From JACCXG01 sp963836735 (GTDB taxonomy: Bacteria > Acidobacteriota > Vicinamibacteria > Vicinamibacterales > 2-12-FULL-66-21): a stretch of DNA of 64,000 nucleotides. The position numbers were made by a program, and so were the translations under genes. Shown piece after piece: positions 55,901 to 64,000 of the stretch; the first letter of the stretch is position 1, and the number at the start of each line of letters is the position of its first letter. The notes under the pieces were generated by a model. That model was not told the DNA's origin. It was given only the letters and a program-made list of their open reading frames with translations, and made no database searches. The stretch lies in assembly GCA_963836735.1 (NCBI GenBank), contig CAWIKP010000018.1, forward strand, positions 613,153 to 677,152, read 5' to 3'.

Positions 55901-56812
55901 GCACGCGATCGCGCTGGCCGTCCTGGCGGACGGCATCATGGCGATGCGGTGGGCGAGTGGAAGAAGGCGCTGACGCTTCCGAGGAGGCGCTGGCCATCCT
56001 GCGCGACCAGTGCGTCGGCGTCACGTGGGAGCTGAACATCGCGCAGAACCTCGTGATCTGGGCCCTCATGTACCTGGGCGAGCTCGGTGAGCTGTCCCGC
56101 CGGGTGCCGCGCGCTCCTCGCCAACGCGCGGAGCAGCGGGAACCTGTACATCGCCACCGAGCTGTGCACCCGCAGCAACTACGTGTGGCTGGCGGCAGAC
56201 GATCCGGACGAAGGGGAGCGCGTAAGCGCATCGAGAGCATCGCGCGCTGGTCGCACAAGGGGTTTCACCGCCAGCACTACAGCGCGATGCTGGCGCGCAT
56301 GCAGACCGCGCTCTATCGCGGCGACGCCGACGCGGCGTGGCGGCTGCTCGCCGAACTGGAGTCGATGCTGCGGCGGTCGATGCTCACGCGCGTCCAGGTC
56401 ATGCGGATCGAGTCGCTCTACCTGCGCGCGCGCAGCGCGCTGGCCATGGCCGCGCGGCACGGGCCTCGCCGCCGATTCCTGTCCGTGGCCCGCGCCGGAG
56501 CCCGGCGCATCGCCGGCGAGCGGATGCCATGGTCCGATCCGATCGCGCTGCTGCTCGAGGCCGGCGATCGCGTCGCTCGAGGGCAGCACGGCGCGTCGCC
56601 GTCGACGTGCCTCCACGATGCCGTCGATCGATTCGACCGCGCCGACATGAAGCTGTACGCCGCCGTCGCCCGGCGCCGGCTCGGCGCGCTGCAGGACGAC
56701 CGCGCGGCCGCGAGCTGCAGCGACAGGCCGAGGAGTGGATGGCCGCGCAGCAGATCAGGAACCCCGCCGCCATGACCCGCATGCTCGCGCCCGGCTTCCC
56801 CGACGGCCGTGA
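52941..56812 (+). CDS. Ser/Thr protein kinase fused to AAA-type ATPase and TPR-like regions (many frame breaks)
   Basis: About 1290 aa, with the ATG at 52941. The kinase domain has the glycine loop VRRLGAGGMGVVYEVHD, the catalytic Lys in EVVALKTFLR, HRDIKPSNVL (with a break inside), DFGLIAEL and TPAYMAPEEA. After a short linker, FVGRDAQLQAL opens an AAA module with Walker A SGIGKSALVR, GRCYENESVPYKALDGVVDD, Walker B VVCIDDLQWADADSVVLLEE and GGSPFVLEQLARY. This is the STAND-like ATPase found in PknK/AfsR-type proteins. The rest is helical and TPR-like (AFDRAASFYRHALALAPASS, GLDLIRAVLASMGM) and ends near MTRMLAPGFPDG. At least twelve breaks occur, so the exact end is approximate. It is divergent from the ECF sigma gene. 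Confidence 0.8.
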
Positions 56813-56889
56813 TCCGCCTGCTAGAGCCCGCAGTGCAGAGGCGGCTCACGGCATGTGTCGCAAGCCAGCGGGCATCGGCTCGTGCCTCA

Positions 56890-56917
56890 TTGCTTGTTGC
56901 CGTCCCCCTGCTATGGT
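56890..56917 (+). promoter_or_regulatory. Possible promoter of the GTPase cluster
   Basis: TTGCTT (56890-56895) and TATGGT (56912-56917) are separated by 16 bp. They lie in a locally AT-richer patch about 70 bp upstream of the first gene of the cluster. The -10 is a 4/6 match and the -35 is weak. Confidence 0.35.
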
Positions 56918-56983
56918 AGGTTCAACCCCCCCACTCACAGTCCACCGCGGGCTTCAGGCCCGGCTGACAGAAGGAAGGCTGCC

Positions 56984-57571
56984 GTGACGACCAGCAGCGA
57001 TCAGGAAACCCTCCCGCGCCTCCCGGAGACGGAGGGCGCGGCCGGCGGCAACCTCGACAAGGTCCGCGACCTGCTCTTCGGCGGGCAGATGCGGGACTAC
57101 GACCGCAAGTTCGCCAGGCTCGAGGAGCGCCTGGTCAAGGAGACCGCCGAGCTGCGCGAGGAGGTGAAGCGGCGACTCGCGGCGCTCGAGGCCTACATGA
57201 AGGCGGAAGTGGAGTCGCTGAGCGATCGACTGCGGGCCGAGCAGGACGGCCGGTCCGCCGGCGACAAGGACCTCGGGCGCGAGCTGCGCGATACGGCGCA
57301 GCAGTTCGATCAGAAGCTCTCGCAGCTCGACGATCTGGTTGCGCGGAACCAGCGCGACCTGCGCCAGCAGCTGCACGCGCAGCACCAGGAGCTCGTCGAC
57401 GACATCCGCCAGCGGGTGGAAGACGTCCTCGCCCGCCTGGCGCACGAGGCGCAGGAGCTGCGCAGCGACAAGGCGGATCGGAGGGCGCTCGCGGCGCTGC
57501 TGACCGAAATGGCGATGCGGCTGAACGGCGACCTTCGAGCCCTGGCGCCGGGAGACGAGGTCGGTGGCTAA
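56984..57571 (+). CDS. Coiled-coil protein, first gene of the GTPase cluster
   Basis: A 195-aa protein from the GTG at 56984, preceded by GAAGGAAGG five bases away. From about residue 30 it is almost one continuous heptad-rich helix: YDRKFARLEERLVKETAELR, LRAEQDGRSAGDKDLGRELR, FDQKLSQLDDLVARNQRDLR, then LTEMAMRLNGDLRAL at the end. No signal or TM segment is present, so it is cytoplasmic and most likely a scaffold or oligomerisation partner. Its 3' end overlaps the start of the OmpA-domain gene by 8 bp, which implies translational coupling. The family is not recognised beyond the coiled coil. The frame is intact. Confidence 0.75.
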   Translation: MTTSSDQETLPRLPETEGAAGGNLDKVRDLLFGGQMRDYDRKFARLEERLVKETAELREEVKRRLAALEAYMKAEVESLSDRLRAEQDGRSAGDKDLGRELRDTAQQFDQKLSQLDDLVARNQRDLRQQLHAQHQELVDDIRQRVEDVLARLAHEAQELRSDKADRRALAALLTEMAMRLNGDLRALAPGDEVGG

Positions 57572-59319
57572 CAGCGCCGCGGCGCGGTCGGACGATCCGC
57601 CGCCCGGTCCCTCGGACACGCCCGCGGCGAAGTTCACCGAGCTGCGCACGCTGCTCGTCGGCCCGGAACAGCGCCAGCTGCATGCGCTGCAGACCCGGCT
57701 CGAGGATCCGGCCGCGCAGGCGCGCGACGTCAGCCGCGTCCTGGCCACCGCCGTCGAGCTCCGCACCAACGATCCGCACCTGCAACGAGCGCTCGCTCCG
57801 ACGATCGAAGACGCCATCTCCGCGTCGGTGCGCCGCAATCCGCGGCCGCTGGCCGACGCACTGTTCCCGATCATCGGTCCGGCGATCCGCAAGGCCATCG
57901 CCGCGACGCTCAGCGGGATGCTCGAGTCGCTGAACACCACGCTCGAGCACAGCCTCTCGTGGCGTTCGCTGCGCTGGCGGCTCGACGCGCGGCGGACCGG
58001 CAGGTCGTTCGCCGAAATCGTCCTGCTGAACACGCTGGTCTACCGCGTCGAGCAGGTCTTCCTGATCCACCGGCCCTCGGGCCTGCTGCTGCAGCACCTC
58101 ACGGCATCGGGGACGACGGCGCAGGACGCCGACATGGTGTCCGGCATGCTGACCGCCATTCGCGACTTCGTGCAGGACTCGTTCAAGGTCGCCGACGACG
58201 AGGGGCTGCAGACGCTGAAGGTCGGCGACCTCTCGGTCTGGATCGAGCAGGGACCGCACGCGCTGCTGGCGGTCGTCGTCCGCGGCACCGCGCCGCCGTC
58301 GCTGCGCACCACGCTGCAGCAGGCGCTGGAGGCGGTCCACGCGCAGTATTCGGATTTCCTCGAGTCGTTCGACGGGGATGCGGCCAGGTTCGAAGGGGCG
58401 CGTCCGCTGCTCGAGGACTGTCTCCAGCAGCAGTTCCGCGGGCGCGAGCGGCCCGGGGCATTCCGCCGCGGGTCATGGTCATCGCGGCGATCGTGCTGCT
58501 CGCGCTGGGCGTGTGGATGTTCTTCGCGCTTCGCGCGCGGAGCCGGTGGAATGGCTACATCAACGCCCTCCGCGCCGAGCCGGGCATCGTCGTCGTGTCG
58601 ACGGGCCGGGCCGGCGGGAAGTACGTCGTCACTGGACTGCGCGATCCGCTGGCCCCCGATCCCGCCTCGCTGCTGCCGTCCCACAATCTTGGACCCGACT
58701 CGTGGAGAGCCGCTGGGAGCTGTATCAGGCGCTGCATCCGTCGATCGTGATCGCCCGCGCCCGCCAGCTCCTGGCGCCTCCAGGCGGCGTGAGCCTCGAG
58801 TTCAAGGACGGCGTGCTTCTGGCGGCCGGATCGGCACCGGTCGAATGGATTGAACGGCGCGTGCGGGTCGCTCCGTTCGTCCCGGGCGTCGCGCGCTTCG
58901 AGGCGAGGCCGGTCATCGATTCGGCGCTGGCCGCGCTGGCCGCGTCGATCGAGGGCGCGATGCCGATGTTCGTCAAGGGAAGCACGGCGTTCACCGCCGG
59001 AAGTGAGGCGATCGTCGGCGATCAGATGGCCCGCCTCGCGTCGCTCGACGCGCTCGGCCGCGCGGCGCGGCGGCAGTTCACCGTGGAACTCATCGGCGAA
59101 GCCGACGCCGACGGCGCTGCGGAATCGAACCTGCCGCTCAGCCAGCGTCGCGCCGAACGGGTCCTGGGCCTGCTGGCGCCGCAGCGCCTCGAGCACGTGA
59201 CGCTCACGGCCACCGGGATCGGCAGCCGCAGCGCCGCCACTCCGGGTGAAGACGAAACCAACAAGCAGCGCAATCGCCGCGTCTCGTTCTACGTGAATCG
59301 CGACGCCGATCGACGATAA
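57564..59319 (+). CDS. Inner-membrane protein with large N-terminal cytoplasmic part and C-terminal OmpA domain (two frame breaks)
   Basis: About 585 aa from the GTG at 57564. Residues 1-300 form a cytoplasmic domain without known motifs (FTELRTLLVGPEQRQLHALQ, RRTGRSFAEIVLLNTLVYRV, HALLAVVVRGTAPPSLRTTL). A single TM helix follows (VMVIAAIVLLALGVWMFFAL), then a periplasmic linker domain (GIVVVSTGRAGGKYVVTGLR) and an OmpA-type peptidoglycan-binding domain (FTVELIGEADADGAAESNLP, LSQRRAERVLGLL, NKQRNRRVSFYV). Breaks lie near 58455 and 58705. The topology links cytoplasm to cell wall. The GTPase gene starts 9 bp downstream. No signal peptide is present, so the single helix anchors it in the inner membrane with the N-terminus inside. 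Confidence 0.82.
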
Positions 59320-59328
59320 TCGGCGCCG

Positions 59329-59823
59329 ATGCTTCAGAAGAAGATCTGCATGCTCGGGGGGTTCGGGGTCGGCAAGACCAGCCTGGTCTCGCGCTTCGTG
59401 ACCAGCATCTTCTCGGACACCTACCTCACGACCGTCGGCGTGAAGATCGACAAGAAGACGATCGCCGTCGATTCGCGGGAGATGACGCTGATGCTGTGGG
59501 ACATCTACGGCCAGGACGAATTCCAGACCGTGCGCGACTCCTACCTGCGCGGCGCCTCCGGCTACCTGCTCGTCGCCGACGGCACCCGCCACGCGACCCT
59601 CGACACGGCCGCCGCCCTGCAGCAGAAAGCCGAGTCGGTGATCGGCCGCGTCCCGTTCCTGCTGCTGCTGAACAAGGCTGATCTCATCCGGGAGTGGCAG
59701 GTCGACGAACAGGCGCTGGTGAAGCTCGTCGATCGCGGCTGGTCCGTCGTGAAGACGAGCGCCAAGACCGGCGACGGCGTGGAAGGCGCATTCACGATGC
59801 TGGCGTCCCGGATGGCCGCCTGA
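59329..59823 (+). CDS. Ras/Rab-like small GTPase
   Basis: A 164-aa single-domain GTPase. All nucleotide motifs are intact: P-loop CMLGGFGVGKTSLVSRF (Gly10-Thr17), switch I Thr35 in TYLTTVGVKID, G3 LWDIYGQDE (Asp58, Gln62, so the catalytic Gln is kept), NKAD at 115-118, and TSAKTG at 143-148. It has no C-terminal cysteine for prenylation and no TM segment. Bacterial Rab-like GTPases often pair with roadblock or membrane proteins and act as switches, MglA being the best known. Here the neighbours are a coiled-coil protein and an OmpA-anchored membrane protein, suggesting a signal passed to the envelope. The frame is intact. Confidence 0.92.
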   Translation: MLQKKICMLGGFGVGKTSLVSRFVTSIFSDTYLTTVGVKIDKKTIAVDSREMTLMLWDIYGQDEFQTVRDSYLRGASGYLLVADGTRHATLDTAAALQQKAESVIGRVPFLLLLNKADLIREWQVDEQALVKLVDRGWSVVKTSAKTGDGVEGAFTMLASRMAA

Positions 59824-59838
59824 AGCCGAGGAGCGCTG

Positions 59839-60533
59839 ATGACCAACACCTTCTGCGAGGAAATCCTGGCCGGGCTCGGGCTGGTCCTGCTCGAGCGCCT
59901 GCCGCACGGCATCTTTCTCCGGGTCGGCAGGAGCGAGCCGCCTGAATGGTTCCGCCACGTGATGCTCTCCGGAAAAGAGAACGAGCCTGTCACGGTGGCC
60001 GAAGCGATGCCGTTCGTCGGCGAGTTCCTGGACTCGGCCGAGTCGTTCTGGCGGGAGGGCCGGGACGGACGCCTGCGCTCCGAAGCGTTCACGATCGTCG
60101 ATCCACGGGGAACGGAGATCGGCCTGGTCGCCTCGGCGCTCGTGATCGGCCACCGTCACTTGCTGGCCATCGAACTGTCTGCTGACTTCGACGAGCGCCG
60201 CCGGGCGTTGCAGAGCGCGCGGGAAAACGTGCTGGAACATGAGGAGCACGTGCGGCGGACCGGTGCGCTGCTCACGCCGCTCGCCGCGGTGCGGGGCCTG
60301 GCGGACCGTCTTGCCGCCAGCGGGCTGACCGCCGATCAGGAGGCCCTGTCAACGGCGATCCGCGAACAGTTAGCAGCGCTGGCCGGCTCGATTCAGAGCT
60401 CTTGCGCCGCTGCCCAAAGGGGTCCGCCGGGCCCGATCCTGACGCCGCTCAGGTCTCCTCAGGCCCGGCCGACTCAACCGCAGAGCAGGTACCGATGCAC
60501 TTCTGCGTTGAACACTCCCGCGGGAAGCGGTAG
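59839..60533 (+). CDS. Small sensor-like protein of the GTPase cluster (PAS-like, end uncertain)
   Basis: It starts at the ATG at 59839, 16 bp after the GTPase gene, with GAGGAG near the start. Residues 1-115 look like a PAS-type fold: LERLPHGIFLRVGRSEPPEW, FRSEAFTIVDPRGTEIGLVA-like strands, and SALVIGHRHLLAIELSADFD. A helical segment follows (RRRALQSARENVLEHEEHVR) with a HisKA-like look but no clear phosphorylatable His motif. In the primary frame there is no stop before the next gene's ATG. One break near 60385 would give LDSELLRRC..., ending at the TAG at 60531-60533 inside a hairpin, which I adopt as the likely end. The function is unknown; regulation of the GTPase or kinase-like signalling is inferred from context. 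Confidence 0.6.
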
Positions 60534-60545
60534 CGTTACCGCTTC
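60524..60545. terminator. Hairpin between the sensor-like gene and the large hydrolase gene
   Basis: GAAGCGGTA (60524-60532) pairs perfectly with TACCGCTTC (60537-60545) around GCGT. It contains the candidate stop TAG of the upstream gene. No U-run follows (TATCATT), so it may be an attenuator or mRNA-processing hairpin rather than a full terminator. Confidence 0.5.
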
Positions 60546-60615
60546 TATCATTCCTCGCGCAAACTCCGCGTTTTTCAAAGGCGCTGGCCTTCGGCCGCCT
60601 GAGACGGGAACAGCC

Positions 60616-63600
60616 ATGAATGTACCTGCCTTCACGATCAAGGACGACAACGGCAAAGAACTTCTGAGCACGAAGCTGACCGGTGGAGGGTTGGGCAAGT
60701 ATCTGAAGGCGGCCGCTTCGCTGCGGTCCGTGGTCCCGCTCGCCCGGGTGTTCTCGAAGCCGCTGACCGAGGTGAGCGGCGCGCGCGAGCTGGCGCTCGC
60801 GGTCGAGCAGGACGTGCCGATCGGCGAAGGCAAGGAGCTCTCGATCTCCGCCGGTGCCGGCGCCAAGCTCGGCGTGCACGAAGCGGGCAGCGAAATCTTC
60901 GAGGGCACCGACCTTCAGGCCCCGGTGACGATCCCCAACGGCACCACGTACACGTCGTTGCAGCTCGAAGCGCTGATCAAGGCGGCGCTCTCGGGCACAA
61001 CCGGCAAGATCGGGTTCGGGTTCTCAGCGGGGACCGCGTTCCGCTACGCCTACTTCCACCCGTTCGATACCGTCGGCGACGAACTGAAAGTCGCCGATGC
61101 GCTGAAGGCGATGTTCTCCGCGGCCGTGTTCCCGGCTGATGCCGACGATCTCGGGCAGCTTGCCGTCGGCGCCTTCGTGTCTGTCGCCGGCGAAGGCGAG
61201 CTGACCATCAGCGGCGAAGCGACCTTGAGCTCGGCGGCGAACCTGCTCGCGACCCCCGGCCTGCCGATTATCGGCACGGCCGCCGTGACCGCCGGCGCAT
61301 CCGTCAACGTCGGCGCCGCAGTGGACGGTCAGCGGCGAGTTCGAGCTGAGGGTGTCCAGGGCCGACGCCTCGACGCTGCACCTCGCGTTCTTTCGCCGGC
61401 GCGGCCGCTCGCTGACCGTGTCGGCGAAGGCCAGTGCCGGCGTCACCGCCACCGTCAGGGGCAAGGACATGCTGGCCGCGCTGATGCGCGCGATCAGCCC
61501 GGATCCGGAGGTCGACCTGCTCACGCTGGTCAATGCCGGGCTGGACGACGAGGCGATCGGCGCGATTCAGGACGCGGTCGCCGCGAGCATCGACAGGTCG
61601 CTGACGCTGTCGGCGCAGCTCCAGGTGTCGTCGCTCCGCGACGACCAGGCGCTCTTTGCCTACGAAGTCGACATCGACCGCCTCGACGATGCCGGGAAGG
61701 CGGCACTGGGCGAGGCGATGCACGGCCGGTTGACGAAGATCGGTGAGGCGCCGGCGGGAGGAGCCATCCGCCTGGTGTCGAGCGCCGCCAGGCAGCTGCG
61801 CGAGCGCAAGACGTCGTGGCGGATCAACCTGCTCGGCATCCTGAACGTCGCGAGCTTCGTCGAGCTGGTGCGCGAGGGCAGCGTCCTGTTCGACCCGGTC
61901 AGCGGCGCGCTGACGGCCGCCGACAAGGTGAGCGCGCGCCGGATCCGGGTCAAGGAAGTGCCGCTCGCGAGCCACCCGGAGAAGCTGCGCAAGCTGCTGT
62001 TCGAATCGTTGCTGATCACGGCGGCGTATCGCGCCAGCCGCGCGCTGGGCACGACGCTCACCCTGACCGCCGACCAGACCTACCTGGAGCAGCGCGGCCG
62101 TACGAAGCGGCAGGATCTCGAGGACCACTACCGTGCGCTCATCGCGCTCGGGCTCTGCGACGAGCGCGAGCGCGACCTGCGGCTCGCCACCGACACCGAG
62201 TTCGGTGCGTCGACGTTCGTCATCGAGAACAGCTTCAACGCCGCCGCCTGCGATGCGATGTTCCTGGACGCAGACGGCAAGCCGCACTCGCTGGAGCACT
62301 ACGAGGACATCGGGCGCCGGTCGCTCCTCGCGTTGATCCCGGCGACCGATCCGAACCGATCCTTCCGGCGCGTCGCCCTCGAGTCCGACACCATGTGGGC
62401 GCGTGTGCGCATGGCGGGGGCAGCCATCGACACCGTGCTTCCCGGGCAGATCCGCGACAACCCGCTGCGCCTTGCCGTGGTTCGAGGCGACGTCGTCACG
62501 GTCTTGTGGTGGGCGAAGGCGATGAGCCGCGCCGCCACGGAACTGGTCGCCACGCGGACGTTCATCGGGCAGCGCGACGCCGCGAGCCTGGCGGCCGATC
62601 CGGCGTTCACCAAGGCGCGCGACAGGCTCTCCGAGGCGCTCGAGAAGATCGTCGCGACGACCGAGGCGCGATTCGACGATCCGTGGGACGTCCTCGCGAT
62701 GGATGCGGCCGCGGCGCGCCTCGGCCGGCTCGAAAGCGTGATCATTTCGACCCGCGTCGCGGTGGCCTACAAGGAGCCCGAGGCGCTCTCCGCGCCGTCG
62801 CCGGCTCCGGCGTCACGCGGCATGCGGACCCTGCCAGGGCCAGCCGATGCCGTGCGCGACTGGACGGCCGACGAGCGCGAGGTGTTCACGCGGCACGTCG
62901 TCAACCTGCGCGGCGGAAAGCTCTCGACGACCGGCACCTTCAGCTCGTCGCCGGACCAGGTCGCGAAGATCTTCAACGAGTTCATCCCGGAGTACGCCGC
63001 GAAGCAGAAAGGGCAGCCAGCGCGCGTCCTGTTCTTCGCGCATGGCGGGCTGGTCGAAGAGGAGGAGGGTCTCCTCGCCGTGCTCAGGCGCCGGCGGTGC
63101 TTCGAGATGAACGGCGTCTACCCGGTCTACTTCGTCTGGGAGACCGGCCTCAACGAAACCATCCGCGACATCGTCGGCGCGGCGATTCCGAAGCGGGGCG
63201 AGCGCGGGGCGCCGACCGACCTGGCGATTGAAAAGGCTGGCCCGCAACGGCGGCAAGCAGGTCTGGTCGCAGATGAAGAAGAGCGCCCAGAAGGCCGCCG
63301 ACCCGGACGGCGGCGCGCGGCTGGTCGCGGAGCTCGCCGGCAAGCTGTGGAAGGCGACGCGCGGAACGGTCGAGTTCCACGCGCTCGGCCACAGCGCCGG
63401 CGCGATCTTCCACGCGTTCTTCCTGCCGCTGCTGGTGGCGCAGAAGCCGGCCGGCGTGCCGCCGGTCGACGTGCGGACGCTCCACTTCCTCGCGCCGGCC
63501 AGTAGCGACGGATCTGTTCAAGAAGCGGCTGAAGACGCTGATCGGCCCGGGGCAGCCGATCACCAGCCTGACGCTGTACACGATGACCGACGAGCTGGAA

Positions 63601-64000
63601 CAGGCCGACAGCTCGATTCGTGCCGTACGGCAAGTCGCTGCTCTATCTGGTGAGCAACGCGTTCGAGGACGCCGTGCCGACGCCGATCCTGGGTCTGCAG
63701 AAGAACCTGAAGCAGGACCTGCCGCTGATCCGCTTCTTCGGCCTCGCCGGCACCGAGAAGGTCGCCGACATCGTCTTCTCCCAGACGGCCGACGCGGCGC
63801 CGCTCAACGCGCGGTCGCAGTCGATCAAGCACGGCGGATTCGACAACGACGTCGCGACGATGACGAGCGTCATCCGGCGCGTGCTCGACGTCTCCGATGC
63901 GACGCCGGTGGTCGATTACTTCGAAGAGAGCGTGCCGGGATTCGAGCGTGCGCCGGTGGGGACCGCGCCGCCGGCCCGGCCGGCAAGGGAGCACGCGGAG
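60616..64000 (+). CDS. Very large protein with C-terminal alpha/beta-hydrolase domain (frame breaks; 3' end beyond window)
   Basis: More than 1120 aa from the ATG at 60616 (MNVPAFTIKDDNGKELLSTK). The first ~240 residues are strand-rich with Gly/Ala repeats (SISAGAGAKLGVHEAGSEIF, GKIGFGFSAGTAFRYAYFHP). A mixed alpha/beta middle part follows (SADASTLHLAFFRRRGRSLT-like, HPEKLRKLLFESLLITAAYR, IGRRSLLALIPATDPNRSFR). From about residue 800 the hydrolase domain has VLFFAHGGLVEEEEGLLAVL (oxyanion HGG), NGVYPVYFVWETGLNETIRD, and the nucleophile GHSAGAIFHAFFLPLL near 63390. HGGFDND near the end supplies a likely catalytic His. Breaks lie near 61322, 63235, 63510 and 63615. No signal peptide is visible. 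I do not recognise the N-terminal architecture. It probably acts as the effector of the upstream GTPase cluster. Confidence 0.78.

Noticed and set aside
1..64000. tRNA, rRNA, riboswitch, integrase or transposase genes
   Set aside because: I looked for conserved rRNA and tRNA arms and for transposase or integrase motifs in the translated frames and saw none; the repeats have no encoded mobility protein here.

Overview
The window is a GC-rich bacterial chromosome segment, most probably from an Acidobacteriota of the Vicinamibacteria type. This placement is an inference from gene content: two ADOP-type (MacB/FtsX-like) ABC permeases without a neighbouring ATPase gene, two Oar-like TonB-dependent receptors with a carboxypeptidase-regulatory N-terminus, an ECF sigma factor of the TIGR02999 type divergent from a Ser/Thr kinase-ATPase-TPR protein, a PQQ dehydrogenase with its own cytochrome c, and many secreted hydrolases. 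I see no rRNA, tRNA, CRISPR array, phage gene or transposase gene. About 60-70 reading-frame breaks split otherwise recognisable genes. They are frequent in roughly 26-33 kb and 45.7-58 kb and rare in roughly 9-15 kb, 19-25.8 kb and 39.4-45.5 kb. Most look like single-base indels, so unpolished long-read sequence is the simplest explanation. Genes are therefore annotated over their reconstructed extent, with the break positions described.

Layout. 0-5.7 kb: end of a SnoaL-like protein, a GGTTC-rich repeat, a beta-lactamase-fold serine hydrolase, an enolase-superfamily remnant, a GIY-YIG protein, a MASE1-PAS histidine kinase, a DinB-like protein and a small secreted protein. 5.8-9.8 kb: a glycosyltransferase and glycogen-debranching-enzyme operon, then a Phd/PIN toxin-antitoxin pair with a visible promoter and operator. 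9.8-18.6 kb: a lipoprotein, a diguanylate cyclase, a secreted caspase-TPR-PH-like protein with a paired alpha/beta hydrolase, a small hypothetical, and an M48 membrane protease with a C-terminal propeller-like region. 18.8-25.8 kb: two convergent Gfo/Idh/MocA oxidoreductases separated by a nested inverted repeat, a YegI-type kinase fragment, an M24 peptidase, and the cytochrome c-PQQ dehydrogenase operon. 26-39.4 kb: TonB receptor, beta-propeller phytase, outer-membrane barrel, sialidase-like protein, DUF6528 protein, second TonB receptor and a GH16 enzyme. This stretch looks like a phosphate and polysaccharide scavenging region. 39.4-52 kb: a sulfite-oxidase-fold molybdoenzyme with its cytochrome b, two ADOP permeases around a MetR-like LysR regulator, an ACS-type MFS transporter, an AmpG-like permease and a DUF3574 protein.

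52-64 kb: after a 37-bp palindromic tandem array come the sigma factor, divergent from the large kinase-ATPase. A compact co-oriented cluster follows (56,984 to beyond the window end): a coiled-coil protein, an inner-membrane protein with a large N-terminal part and a C-terminal OmpA domain, a Ras/Rab-like small GTPase, a small sensor-like protein, and a protein of more than 1,100 residues ending in an alpha/beta-hydrolase domain. This cluster is the best candidate in the window for an undescribed system. It could be a GTPase-controlled envelope-spanning machine with a hydrolase effector.

The window also carries several short-repeat families: a CTAAAG-centred hairpin family (1,508 and 19,810-19,913), a GGTCTGACC family (18,811 and 52,098-52,252), an 8-bp tandem repeat (49,657-49,752), a GGTTC repeat (163-263), and a 32-bp exact inverted duplicate (9,776 and 34,507) that forms the 3' end of the PIN-toxin gene. 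Motif and family calls are from reading the sequence only; no database search was run.
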